DNA of 62,236 nt from Betaproteobacteria bacterium (GTDB lineage: Bacteria; Pseudomonadota; Gammaproteobacteria; Burkholderiales; Thiobacillaceae). A program made the position numbers and the translations under genes. The stretch covers positions 1-62,236 of the forward strand of contig VGVT01000012.1 in assembly GCA_016873935.1 (NCBI GenBank), read 5' to 3'. Of this stretch, positions 8,880-18,601 are shown piece by piece; the stretch's first letter is position 1, and every line of letters begins with the position of its first letter. The notes beneath the pieces are model-generated. The model did no database searches and was not told the origin of the DNA. It saw only the letters and a list, made by a program, of their open reading frames with translations.

Positions 8880-9220
8880 GGTTCCTCCTCGGCCGGCCGC
8901 GACAACGCCGCATGCAGGGCGGACGCCAGCGCGGCGGCGCTGATCTCGCAACGCAGGCGGGCGTGGAAGTGGCCATCGCGGTAGAGCAGCAGCTCGGGCA
9001 GATGGAAGATGTCGAGGGCCCGCGCCAGGCCCGTGGCCTGCCGCACATCCACCTTGAACAGCGAGGTGCCGGGCGGCGCCGCGCTCGGCAGGCGACGTTC
9101 CGCGACGCGGCAGCCGCCGCATTCGGGCGAGCCGAACAGCACCAGGGCGATGCCGGGCGTCGCCGCCAGGCGGGGGTGGTAGCTGGCTTCGTCGAGCGAG
9201 GACAGGGCGGCGTCGGACAT
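8876..9220 (-). CDS. Thioredoxin-like protein
   Basis: A 114-aa protein with a thioredoxin-fold pattern: the active-site-like motif GSPECGGCRVAER, a strand FKVDV, and a cis-Pro region HLPELLLYRDG. The redox pair is CGGC rather than CGPC. There is no signal peptide, so it should act in the cytoplasm. It starts at ATG 9220 and is coupled to ampD. Its partner is unknown. Confidence 0.7.
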   Translation of the reverse strand: MSDAALSSLDEASYHPRLAATPGIALVLFGSPECGGCRVAERRLPSAAPPGTSLFKVDVRQATGLARALDIFHLPELLLYRDGHFHARLRCEISAAALASALHAALSRPAEEEP

Positions 9221-9271
9221 GCCGGCATTCTGCGCGATTCGGCGGCGGCCTGGAAACGGGCCCGGCACCCC

Positions 9272-9298
9272 TCAATTTTTCCGCGCCGGCACCGATAA
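9272..9298 (+). promoter_or_regulatory. Sigma-28 (FliA)-type promoter
   Basis: TCAA, then 15 bases, then ACCGATAA, close to the flagellar sigma consensus (TCAA-N15-GCCGATAA). It lies 52 bases before the PAS gene. It would place the PAS-MCP pair in the late flagellar and chemotaxis regulon. Confidence 0.6.
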
Positions 9299-9349
9299 CG
9301 CGGACATGCGCGGGGTGGCCCCGCCCCCGCCCGAGAGGAGAAGCACGGC

Positions 9350-9868
9350 ATGAAGAATCCCGTCACGCCCACCATGGTGGAAAAGGTGATGCGCGAGGAC
9401 GATTTCATCGTCTCGAAAACCGACCTGAAGGGCCGCATCACCTACGGCAACCGCATCTTCATCGAGTTTTCCGGCTATACGGAACAGGAACTGCTCGGCG
9501 CCCAGCACAACATCATCCGCCACCCGGACATGCCCAGGGCGGTGTTCAAGCTGCTCTGGGACACCATCCAGAACAAGCGGGAATGCAACGCCTACGTGAA
9601 GAACCTGGCGAAGGACGGCAGCTTCTATTGGGTGTTGGCCAACGTCACGCCCAGTTTCGACCGCGACGGCAACGTTACCGGCTATTTCTCGGTGCGCCGC
9701 AAGCCGCGCGCCTCCGCGGTGCAGACGGTAACCGGCCTGTACCGCGGCATGCTGGAAGCGGAAAAGCGCGCCGGCGCGCGCGACGCCATCGCCGCTTCCT
9801 CCAAGATCCTCAACGACCTGCTGGCCGAGAAGGGCATGAGCTATGACGAACTGGTCCTTGCAATCTAG
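9350..9868 (+). CDS. Stand-alone PAS-domain sensor (Aer-like)
   Basis: A 172-aa cytoplasmic protein made of a single PAS domain (about residues 15-120) and a helical tail. The signatures [21 protein letters not shown], cut here as [16 protein letters not shown] and TEQELLGA, and [10 protein letters not shown] match the FAD-binding PAS of the aerotaxis receptor Aer. The signalling part is not fused but encoded by the next gene, which overlaps by 26 bases. AGAGGAG precedes the ATG. The likely role is redox or oxygen sensing passed to the MCP partner. Confidence 0.8.
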   Translation: MKNPVTPTMVEKVMREDDFIVSKTDLKGRITYGNRIFIEFSGYTEQELLGAQHNIIRHPDMPRAVFKLLWDTIQNKRECNAYVKNLAKDGSFYWVLANVTPSFDRDGNVTGYFSVRRKPRASAVQTVTGLYRGMLEAEKRAGARDAIAASSKILNDLLAEKGMSYDELVLAI

Positions 9869-11291
9869 GCTCGGCGCCCTGCTTTGGGCGTCCTTCGGCC
9901 TCATCCTGCTCGGCATCGTGGCGGCCTCCGCGATGCACGGCCCACAGTGGCCGATGTTGGCCTTCCTAGTCGCCGGCCTTGCCCTGGCAGCCTGGGGGCA
10001 GCGCATGATCCGCGTCTGGCTGACCCCCATCGCCCAGCTCGACGCGCTCGCCGGCGAGATCAGCCAGGGACGCTTCAGCGGTCGCATCACCGGTATCGGC
10101 GACACCGACGAGATCGGCCGCCTGTGCTGGCACCTGAACGACATGCTGGACCAGTTGGAGACCTATTTCCGCGAGGAAAGCACCACCTTCCGCTTCCACC
10201 TGAACGGCGAATTTTTCCGCAAGGCGATGCCGGTCGGACTGCATGGCGGCTTTCGGCGCGGTCTGGAAAGCCACAACGTCCTGCTCGACGCCATGGCAGA
10301 CCAGACCCGGGGACAGATGCGCAACCACCTGCTGGGCAGGGTGCAGGAACTCAATACCGGCAATCTGCTGGAAAACCTGGCCTCCAACCAGACCGACCTG
10401 ATGAGCATGACCGCCACCATGAAGCAGGTGGTGGATCTGGCCACGCGCACCAGCGCCGACGCCGAGGAAAGCCGCGGCGCCGTGAACCAGGTGGTGGAAC
10501 GGCTCAACGACATCAGCGCGCGCATCGACAATATGGCTGACGCCATCGTCGACCTGAACAACCACAGCCACGAAATCACCGACGCGGTGCAGCTCATCAC
10601 CGCCATCGCCAACCAGACCAACCTGCTCGCCCTCAACGCCGCCATCGAAGCGGCGCGCGCCGGCGAAGCCGGGCGAGGCTTCGCGGTGGTGGCGGACGAA
10701 GTGCGCAAGCTGGCGGAAAACACCAAGAACGCCTCCGAGTCGATCGGCCGCGTCATGGACACCCTCAACGGCGAGGCCGCGCGGATGCTCGACGACTCCC
10801 ACGCGATGCGCGATCTGGCCTCCGGTTCACGCCAGGTCATCGGCGAGATGGAGGGACGCTTCGCGCAGTTCGCCGGGTCCGCGCGCGACACCCAGGGGCA
10901 CGCGATGCGGGTGGAGGACATGAGCTTCGCCTCACTGGTGAAAGTGGACCACGTCATCTTCAAGCAGCGCGCCTACATGACCCTGAACTCCCAGGATCGC
11001 GGCTACGCCGAGGCCGTGCGGGTCGATCACCACAACTGCCGTCTGGGCAAATGGTATGAAGGCGCGGGCCGTGAGCGCTTCGGCGCCCTGCCGGCCTTCA
11101 AGACGCTGGTGCAGCCGCACGCGCGGGTGCACGCCAGCGTGCACGCCATGCTGCCTTTCCTCGAGCAAGGTTGGGAAAAGGATCCCGGCATGCAGCAATC
11201 CATCTACGGCCATCTCCTGGCCGCCGAGGAAGCCAGCAAGGAGGTCATGGCCGTCATCGACCAGATGGTGCGCGAGAAGCACGGCGACTGA
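9843..11291 (+). CDS. Methyl-accepting chemotaxis protein with C-terminal CZB domain
   Basis: A 482-aa receptor. Two membrane helices near the start (about residues 9-25 and 33-50) leave almost no periplasmic domain. A HAMP-like segment and the signalling domain follow, with the hairpin core [20 protein letters not shown] and [20 protein letters not shown]. The C-terminus is a zinc-binding CZB domain ([29 protein letters not shown]). With no outside sensor, it fits a transducer for the overlapping PAS protein, together a split Aer. CZB domains respond to zinc and hypochlorous acid in studied receptors. Confidence 0.9.
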   Translation: MTNWSLQSRLGALLWASFGLILLGIVAASAMHGPQWPMLAFLVAGLALAAWGQRMIRVWLTPIAQLDALAGEISQGRFSGRITGIGDTDEIGRLCWHLNDMLDQLETYFREESTTFRFHLNGEFFRKAMPVGLHGGFRRGLESHNVLLDAMADQTRGQMRNHLLGRVQELNTGNLLENLASNQTDLMSMTATMKQVVDLATRTSADAEESRGAVNQVVERLNDISARIDNMADAIVDLNNHSHEITDAVQLITAIANQTNLLALNAAIEAARAGEAGRGFAVVADEVRKLAENTKNASESIGRVMDTLNGEAARMLDDSHAMRDLASGSRQVIGEMEGRFAQFAGSARDTQGHAMRVEDMSFASLVKVDHVIFKQRAYMTLNSQDRGYAEAVRVDHHNCRLGKWYEGAGRERFGALPAFKTLVQPHARVHASVHAMLPFLEQGWEKDPGMQQSIYGHLLAAEEASKEVMAVIDQMVREKHGD

Positions 11292-11301
11292 GGCCGCCCG
11301 G

Positions 11302-12636
<1,335 letters not shown>

Positions 12637-12646
12637 CCTTGATTCC

Positions 12647-14258
12647 TCAACAGGGTGGCGCCTGGCAGGTCAGCCGGAACACGGCGCCTTCCTGGCCTTC
12701 GACGTAGCGCAGTCCTGCCCGGTTGGCCTCGGCCAGTTCGCGCGCGATGTAGAGCCCCAGGCCGGTGCCCTGCTTGTCCGTGGTATAGAACGGCTCGAAC
12801 AGATGGGCGCGGACCTCCGGGGTGATCGGCGGCCCGTCGTTGCCCACCTCGATCTCGGTGCGATCCTCGGCGCCGGCGACGCGAATGCGGATGCTGCCCG
12901 GCCGCCGGCTGCAATAGCGCCAGGCGTTACGCATCAGGTTCCACAGGATCTGTTCGAGGTGACCCGGGTCCATGCAGACCGCGCTCTGCCTCGACAGGTG
13001 CACGTGGACGACGCCCGGCCCCACCGATTCGCGCTGCGAGAAATGCTGCACGAAGGCCGGCAGGAATTCCTCCAGGTCCACGTGTTCGCGCTTGATCCGG
13101 TCGCGGCGGTTGAGGGACAGCACGTCCTCGACCAGGCCGTTGAGGCGGCGCACGTGATCCTCGATGATGCGCGTGAGCTTGGGCGCGATGCCGTCGCGCG
13201 CGTCCTCCTTGAGCAGTCCGGCGGCGTGGCTGATGGCGGACAGGGGATTGCGGATTTCGTGCGCCAGGTTGGCGGTCAGCATGCCCAGAGAGGCCAGCTT
13301 CATCTTCTGCGCCTGCGCTTCCAGTTCCGTCATGTCCTCCAGCACCACCACCGCGCCCTCGCGGCGTGTCGGCTCCAGCTCGATGAAGCGGGCGCGCAGG
13401 CGGTGACCGCCCTCGTCCACCTGGAAGGGATGCTCCGGCAGCGCCCGGTTCTGCCGCCAGGCCGCCCACAGGCCGGCGAGCACGGGCGCGCAGCGGGCGA
13501 GGCCGCTGCCGACATGGAAGCGCGTCGCCAGCAGGATCTCGGCGCGCGCGTTGTATTGCAGCACCTCGCCCTCGCCGTTGACCGCCAGCACGGCATAGGG
13601 CAGCTCCTGGATGACGCGTTCGTTGATGCGCGCGAGGCTTTCCGCCTGGCGCGACTTTTCCCGCGCCAGGGCGGCGGCCGCCAGGAACCAGGGCGGCGGC
13701 CGCCAGGGCGCCGCGCGCCAGGGCGTGGGAGAGCAGAGCGACGCCGAAAAAACCGAGGGACAGCAGCCCGGCGCGGACGAAGCCACCCACGCCGGATTCG
13801 AAGCGGATCAATTGCAGGGTCTGCTCGCCAAGCACCACCAGGGAGGCCACCGCGGCCCAGAACAACACGGCGCGGGTCTCCGGCAACATGCCCACCGCCG
13901 CCACGGTGACGATGAGCAGCAGGCCCATGCCGCTGGCGTTGCCGCCGGACAGATACATGAGCAGGCCCAGGCAGGCCAGGTCGGCGATGACCTGGCGCAC
14001 CACCTGGCGCTCGAAGGCCTCTTCGCGCCTGACCAGCGGCCTGCGGAACAGCAGGGCGCTGAGGAAATAGGCGGCGCAGGTCAGGGTGAAGAGAACGGGA
14101 TGGTCCAGCCGGGTAAAAGGCTGGCCGGACAGCAGCCCCGTCAGCCCCAGCGCGCAGGCCAGGAACAACCGAAAATGATTGAGATGGACCAGGGACCGCC
14201 AGAAACCGTCCGGATAACCGGCGGCGGGAACATCAGGAATCGGCGCGGCGATGTTCAT
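12647..14258 (-). pseudogene. pilS: Sensor kinase PilS, disrupted by a 22-bp tandem duplication
   Basis: The N-terminal half (start 14258) has about six membrane helices in one frame. The PAS-like, H-box (NLAHEIRNPLSAISHAAG) and ATPase (GTGLGLYIARELAEANRAG) parts are in another. The frames meet at 13666-13709, where a 22-bp unit occurs twice. Dropping one unit rejoins the protein exactly as HALARGALAAAALAREKSRQ. Both halves look otherwise intact, so the break is recent, phase-variable, or an assembly error. PilS senses pilin in the membrane and phosphorylates PilR, whose intact gene follows 10 bases downstream. Confidence 0.85.
13666..13709. repeat. 22-bp tandem duplication inside pilS
   Basis: Two adjacent 22-bp units (13666-13687 and 13688-13709) share their first 19 bases, ccagggcggcggccgccag. 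One unit more shifts the frame by one base. The unit is GC-rich and self-complementary (ggcggccgcc), a likely slippage site. Confidence 0.9.
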
Positions 14259-14451
14259 CGCAACAGTAGAAACGCCCCCCGCTGAGGATGGCCTCCGAGC
14301 GGGGCAGGTTCACCCCGCAGGTCTTGCAGCGCACCATGTCTTCCGCCGCCGGGGCTTCGCGGGTGTCGGCGGCATCGCGCTTCCGTATCATGCGACGGTA
14401 GAGATAGACGCCGAGCAGGACCAGCAGGATGAGGGTGATCAGCTTACCCAC
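14233..14451 (-). CDS. Small membrane-anchored zinc-finger-like protein (PP0621 family)
   Basis: A 72-aa protein with one N-terminal membrane helix (LITLILLVLLGVYLYRRM), a short linker, and a Cys-rich end (CKTCGVNLPRSEA, then FYCCDEH) that could bind a metal. This matches the small PP0621-type proteins often found before pilS. The start is GTG at 14451; the gene overlaps both its upstream neighbour (8 bases) and pilS (26 bases). Function unknown. Confidence 0.75.
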   Translation of the reverse strand: MGKLITLILLVLLGVYLYRRMIRKRDAADTREAPAAEDMVRCKTCGVNLPRSEAILSGGRFYCCDEHRRADS

Positions 14452-14752
14452 GCGACAGCCCGTCCTTGTGCGCCTGGTTGACCACCACCAGCAGTTGCTT
14501 GAAGGGGATCTCCCGGCCCCAGCGGTTGAGGAACTGCATGTAGGGCAGATCCTTGCCGGTGGGAAACTGGTATTGGTCCGAGATCATGTCGTCGTAGAGC
14601 TTGCGCAACACGCCATCCAGGTGGTCCAGCATGTTTGACCAACGCTCCGCGTTCTCCGGATCGTAGTCGATGCCGGCGCGCATCTCGTCGATTTCGTACA
14701 CCGCCTGGTGCACCAGATCCACGTATTCGTCGTAGGTTTTCGGGCCTTTCAT
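14444..14752 (-). CDS. Conserved hypothetical protein, 102 aa
   Basis: A soluble, acidic, mostly helical 102-aa protein (MKGPKTYDEYVDLVHQAVYE...). It has no signal peptide, membrane helix or Cys motif. It heads the run that leads into the PP0621-type gene, pilS and pilR, so it may be co-transcribed with them. I do not recognise a function. Confidence 0.65.
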   Translation of the reverse strand: MKGPKTYDEYVDLVHQAVYEIDEMRAGIDYDPENAERWSNMLDHLDGVLRKLYDDMISDQYQFPTGKDLPYMQFLNRWGREIPFKQLLVVVNQAHKDGLSRG

Positions 14753-14848
14753 GCTCGTTCAGTCGCCTTGGGTTGTGACCAGCCGTAACGATACACGAGC
14801 TATGCCGTGACCGTCCCAGCGCGCGCGGCTCCACGGCATGCACATGAG

Positions 14849-14862
14849 TTGATTGGTATCAA
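14849..14862. promoter_or_regulatory. FNR/ANR-type box
   Basis: TTGATTGGTATCAA, a perfect match to TTGAT-N4-ATCAA, lies in the divergent gap 124 bases before the ATG at 14986. It suggests oxygen- or nitrogen-oxide-responsive control of the secreted four-helix protein gene. Confidence 0.7.
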
Positions 14863-14985
14863 TGAAGCGAGCACGGTCTTTCACCAAGATGGCGGCCCCC
14901 CGTGCGTTCGCCATACCGCTTATCCGGCGGTTGGCGCGACGGGCATTCGTCGCCGTTCCCGCAATGTTTCGCAAAGGACCCCGCC

Positions 14986-15396
14986 ATGTACAAGAAATCC
15001 CTGCTCATGATCGCCTCCCTGGCCGTCTTCTCCAGCGGCGCCGCCCTGGCCGCCCCCGCCGACGACGCCTGCGCCGCCCTGATGGACGCGCGTGGCAACC
15101 TGGTCAAGATGCTCGACTCCACCGACAAGGCCATCAACGATGGCCTCAAGGCCAACATCGCCGCCGCCTCCGCCAAGCTCGACGCCACCCTGGCCGCAAT
15201 GGCGAAGAGCTACAACGCCGACGACGCGGCGAAGGCCGCCACCTTCAAGCCGACCTGGGAGGAATTCAAGGCAACCCGTGACGGCGAGATCGTGCCCCTG
15301 ATCTACGCTGGCAAGAACGCCGACGCCAAGGCCATCGGCACCGGCATCCAGGCCCAGCGCATGGGCAAGATGCGCGCCGCGATGGGCTGCAAGTAA
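14986..15396 (+). CDS. Secreted four-helix-bundle protein
   Basis: A 136-aa protein. A signal peptide of about 22 residues ends at GAALA-APADD; the mature part is all helical. Its pattern (TFKPTWEEFKATRDGEIVPLI, then repeated Ala/Lys helices) resembles stand-alone versions of the four-helix ligand domain of chemoreceptors. It has one Cys near each end of the mature chain (DDAC, MGCK) and no CxxCH, so it is not a cytochrome c'. The ATG at 14986 follows AAAGGA. An FNR-type box lies upstream and a strong terminator downstream, so it is a single-gene unit. Function not known. Confidence 0.7.
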   Translation: MYKKSLLMIASLAVFSSGAALAAPADDACAALMDARGNLVKMLDSTDKAINDGLKANIAAASAKLDATLAAMAKSYNADDAAKAATFKPTWEEFKATRDGEIVPLIYAGKNADAKAIGTGIQAQRMGKMRAAMGCK

Positions 15397-15408
15397 CCCC
15401 TTCGCCAC

Positions 15409-15442
15409 AAACGAAAACAGGGGCCTCGGCCCCTGTTTTCGT
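15409..15442. terminator. Rho-independent terminator, bidirectional
   Basis: A perfect 15-bp stem (aacgaaaacaggggc) with a CTCG loop, 12 bases after the four-helix gene. The stem ends in TTTT on both strands, so it could also end transcription arriving from the hdrB side. Confidence 0.85.
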
Positions 15443-15456
15443 TCCTGAGAGCAGGC

Positions 15457-15640
15457 CTATTTGCCAGCGAACTCTTACAGCTTGCGAGCCCGCACCACGT
15501 TGCCGTTGAGGCCCGCTTCCTTGGCGGAGCCACCTTAGGCCAGGGTCATCAGCTGCGAGTAGTAGAGCACCGGGATGTCGAACTTGGTGCCGTAGCGCTT
15601 GTTGATCTGGCCCTGGTAGACCTCGACGTTGGCCTGGCAC
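15457..15640 (-). pseudogene. Fragment of the hdrB 3' end
   Basis: Positions 15461-15640 match 21322-21501 (the end of the intact hdrB) with only 4 differences in 180 bases. One (15535) turns TAC into the stop TAA. The copy ends with Lys then TAG. It breaks off sharply at 15640, so only about the last 60 codons are present. With the intact hdrB it forms a direct repeat bracketing the MoxR segment. Confidence 0.9.
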
Positions 15641-15734
15641 GATCGTGTCCCTGGACGTGGTGTAAGAAGCGATCAGGCGGTCGGCGTGAACCCATTGCTT
15701 GGTTTGGGCTCTCGCGTAGCGACATCCCGGCGTC

Positions 15735-15832
15735 GGCGCGGGGCTTGTTCCGCTAGCGCCGCACTGCCCTGAAACGACAACGGGGCACCTCTCGTTTCAT
15801 GCACGCACCGCGGGCAAGCCCGTTCCTACGCC
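15735..15832. repeat. REP-like palindromic region
   Basis: Two related GC-rich sequences in opposite orientation lie at 15735-15760 and 15808-15832 (core gcgggcaagcccgttcct). Between them is a small hairpin (gaaacga ... tcgtttc, 15771-15798). The core resembles REP sequences of pseudomonads. It follows the end of the minus-strand operon and may act as its terminator. Apart from this and the hdrB fragment, the gap 15397-15878 holds nothing I can recognise. Confidence 0.4.
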
Positions 15833-15878
15833 GCTTTCCGATGCACCATTCCGGCTTGGCGGCCGGTCTAGGCGCGCC

Positions 15879-17300
15879 TCAGCGATAAGCGTGAATACGC
15901 AGATAGAGCGCCCGCATGCGCGCGATAGGCTCTGGACTCATATCGCCTGCGCCGTAGCGGGCATCCTCGAATAACCGGGTCAACTCCGCGGCCTCGCGGT
16001 ACAAGTGGCCCTGGCGTTCGCGCAACTGGGCCAAGTAGTCGCTGGCATTGGCCAGATTGGATCGCCGGACATCCTGGAGCTCAAACAAGCGTCCCATGGC
16101 CTGATAGAGGCGGTGGGCTGCTAGCCGTCCTTCGCCATGCCAGCCAAGGATACCGTAGCGCAGAAACTCGTAGCGCGCGCGCAGCCAGATGTCCGCCTTG
16201 GCCTCCCGAAGAAGGCGCCACACGGCGAAACAAAGCGCCAGGATCGCGAGCAGGGCCATGGCCAGGGCAATCTGCTTCAGGTGTTGGGCCAACCACTCCT
16301 TGAAAGATTGCCAAAGCTTGTCCAGGTACCTCGTGATGGGTTGCAAGGTCAGGTTCATCCACTCGCCGGCCGCCGCCACGTGATTGATCGTGCTCTTCTG
16401 CCATTGGGGCATGCCTTCGCGTTTCGCCGCCAGACGCATCTCGGCCGGGCTTGGCCAGCCCCCTCCCGGGCGCATGCCCAGGCCGCTCCCGGATTCTCCC
16501 GTCCCCCCGCCATAGCCTTGGCCCAGACCGTCTCGACCTGCCGCGGCTTTTCCCTGATCCTGTCCACTTGCGCCATGTCCCTCTCCCCCCGGCCGGTCGC
16601 CCTGTGCAAGTTCCGATTCCGGCGTAAACCAGCCCAGGCTGCTCAGCTGGCCGAAGCGCCATTGCAGGTAAGGCCAGGTCGGTTGCGGTGTGAGGGTATA
16701 GAGCAAGGTACCCAGCAGCAGGATGGTCGTGGTGGCGGCTGCGATGGCCGCGTACTGGCCGCCCGCCACGGCCTGTGCCAGGCTCTGCTGGCGCAGGTCC
16801 TGGGCGCGGCGGTTGATCTGCTCCGCCACCAGGGTAAACACCACCGCCGCCACGTAGGGCACCAGGTAAAACAGCATGGTCCAGTCGGCGCGGAAGTGGG
16901 TGGCGGCGAACATCACCATCACCGCCGAAACCAGCAGGCCCAGGTACAGTTGCCGCCGCGTCACGGTGACGCAGTTCTGGGCCGCCTGCAGCATGCCCAA
17001 CATGGCGATGCCGGCCCGGGGCAGTCCCCACATGGGCAGAAACAGGATCAAGGTCAAGATGAGCGCCAACACCAGTACCGTCTTCTGGCCCAGCCTACCG
17101 TCGTCGCCGAGCTGGCCCCGCTGGCGCCAGCCCACCCGCAGGGTCAGACCAAACACCACGGCCCACATCAGGACCTCTAGCCCGAAACTCCCATGATGGA
17201 TGTCGAGGAAGGCATTGCAGGTCACGGCCAGCAGCAGCGAAGCAAACAGACCCACATAGGCGGGGAAGTAAGTAAGGGGCGGGGAGACGCCGGGCTTCAT
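15879..17300 (-). CDS. TgpA-like membrane protein lacking the transglutaminase domain
   Basis: A 473-aa protein. About six membrane helices fill the first 220 residues, like the N-terminal block of TgpA/DUF3488 proteins. A Gly-rich linker (about 245-310) and a periplasmic helical part follow, then one more helix (LALAMALLAILALCFAVW region) and a cytosolic tail resembling DUF4129 (RLYQAMGRLFELQDVRRSN). Normal family members carry a Cys-His-Asp transglutaminase domain where this has the linker; no such triad is visible. The ATG at 17300 overlaps the DUF58 stop. It likely acts with the MoxR and DUF58 partners at the membrane. Confidence 0.65.
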   Translation of the reverse strand: MKPGVSPPLTYFPAYVGLFASLLLAVTCNAFLDIHHGSFGLEVLMWAVVFGLTLRVGWRQRGQLGDDGRLGQKTVLVLALILTLILFLPMWGLPRAGIAMLGMLQAAQNCVTVTRRQLYLGLLVSAVMVMFAATHFRADWTMLFYLVPYVAAVVFTLVAEQINRRAQDLRQQSLAQAVAGGQYAAIAAATTTILLLGTLLYTLTPQPTWPYLQWRFGQLSSLGWFTPESELAQGDRPGGEGHGASGQDQGKAAAGRDGLGQGYGGGTGESGSGLGMRPGGGWPSPAEMRLAAKREGMPQWQKSTINHVAAAGEWMNLTLQPITRYLDKLWQSFKEWLAQHLKQIALAMALLAILALCFAVWRLLREAKADIWLRARYEFLRYGILGWHGEGRLAAHRLYQAMGRLFELQDVRRSNLANASDYLAQLRERQGHLYREAAELTRLFEDARYGAGDMSPEPIARMRALYLRIHAYR

Positions 17301-18586
17301 GGGTTGAACAGCCGAACCAGATCGTCGCCCCGGCGCACGTTCAGGCAATTGGCGCCCAGGTCCAGCAAGCCCGCCGGGCCAGCCTCCCCCTTGACCGTTC
17401 GCGGGGTGCCAGATCGGGCGTCCTGGAATGTCGCCCGGTTGAACACCACCGCCAGCAGGTTCGCCCCCTTGGCCCGCAGCAGGGCCAGAGCCAAAAGGGT
17501 ATCGGCCCGCTGGGCCTCGGGCTCGGAGAGGAACACCACCACCGTTTCTCCCTGCTGGCAATCCACGGCTACCTGCTCCAGCACCCGTGCATAGGGCGTA
17601 TCGCCGTCGGCCGCCACCACCGCCAGTTCGTCCAGCAGGCCCTGATAGTGGTGCTCTCCGCTGCCGGGAGGCAGGTAAAGGCCGCGCGCGCCCTGGCCCA
17701 TCAGACGCGTGGGGATGCCGTTGCCGGCGGCATGCTTGGCCGCGGAGGCGGTGATGCGCACGGAGTACTCGAAGGTGGATTCCCGTCCCTGGCCCAGGTT
17801 GGCGGCCGCCGACTGGTCGAGGACAAGATACAGGCAGGCGGAAGCCAGGGGCTCGAATTCCTTCACCATCAACTCGTTGAGCCGGGCCGTGGTGGGCCAG
17901 TGCACGTGGCGCGGATTGTCGCCTCTCCGGTATTCCCTGAGGCCCGAGAAATCCGCCGCGCCGGAACCCTCCGGCAACAGGAAACCGCCACGGTGGATCT
18001 GGCTGGGGGCGCCCTTGAGGGGCAGTGCCATGATGGGGAAGACGTCCGGGTAGATGCTCAGGGTCTGCACCCCGTCGTTGCGCTGCTGGCGCGCCTCCGC
18101 CAGGCCCAGGGGAAAGCTGGAGGCCAGGCCCACCGGCCCCAGGCGGTAGAAACCCCGCTTCTCGCACAGCACCGGCACCTCGAACCTGCGCGCGCCACCC
18201 CCCGGCACGTAGGTCACCACGCCCAGGGTCTTCTCGCCGCTATCCACGCGACCCTCCGCCGTGCCGACGAAGGGCAGCCGGTCCACCAGTTCCACCATGA
18301 AACGGGGCAGCCAGCCGTGGTTGGTGACCTCCACCTGGAAGGCGATGGTGTCGCCTTCCTCCGCCCGCTCAGGCCCGCTGCGGGTCACCGACAGGCGCTT
18401 GACCAGCCAGTGGGGCCAGGAAATACCGGTGATGAGGGTGGCGGAGAGCAGGGCGGCGATGGCCCAGGGCAGGGCCTGGGCCCGGTTGATGGCGGCCACG
18501 TAGGCCACCAGGATGAGCAGGCACAGCACCAGGGGCTTGACGTGGCGGGGTTGCCAGGCGGGCAGGGTGAGGCCGGGGGATTTCAT
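17297..18586 (-). CDS. DUF58-domain membrane protein
   Basis: A 429-aa protein with two N-terminal membrane helices, a beta-rich middle region, and the DUF58 core (DFSGLREYRRGDNPRHVHW, then LMVKEFEP) around residues 230-260, followed by a von Willebrand A-like domain. DUF58 proteins are standard partners of MoxR ATPases. ATG 18586 is chosen; a GTG at 18598 is also possible. It is coupled to the next gene (ATGA). Confidence 0.8.
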   Translation of the reverse strand: MKSPGLTLPAWQPRHVKPLVLCLLILVAYVAAINRAQALPWAIAALLSATLITGISWPHWLVKRLSVTRSGPERAEEGDTIAFQVEVTNHGWLPRFMVELVDRLPFVGTAEGRVDSGEKTLGVVTYVPGGGARRFEVPVLCEKRGFYRLGPVGLASSFPLGLAEARQQRNDGVQTLSIYPDVFPIMALPLKGAPSQIHRGGFLLPEGSGAADFSGLREYRRGDNPRHVHWPTTARLNELMVKEFEPLASACLYLVLDQSAAANLGQGRESTFEYSVRITASAAKHAAGNGIPTRLMGQGARGLYLPPGSGEHHYQGLLDELAVVAADGDTPYARVLEQVAVDCQQGETVVVFLSEPEAQRADTLLALALLRAKGANLLAVVFNRATFQDARSGTPRTVKGEAGPAGLLDLGANCLNVRRGDDLVRLFNP

Positions 18587-18601
18587 CGTGGCCAGCACAT
18601 C

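Noticed and set aside
14986-15396. Cytochrome c' for the four-helix protein
   Set aside because: No CxxCH motif is present, and the two Cys are at opposite ends of the chain.
15641-15734. Further hdrB pieces (a short aggcggtcgg-type match) past the remnant
   Set aside because: The match is about 12 bases, too short to separate from chance.
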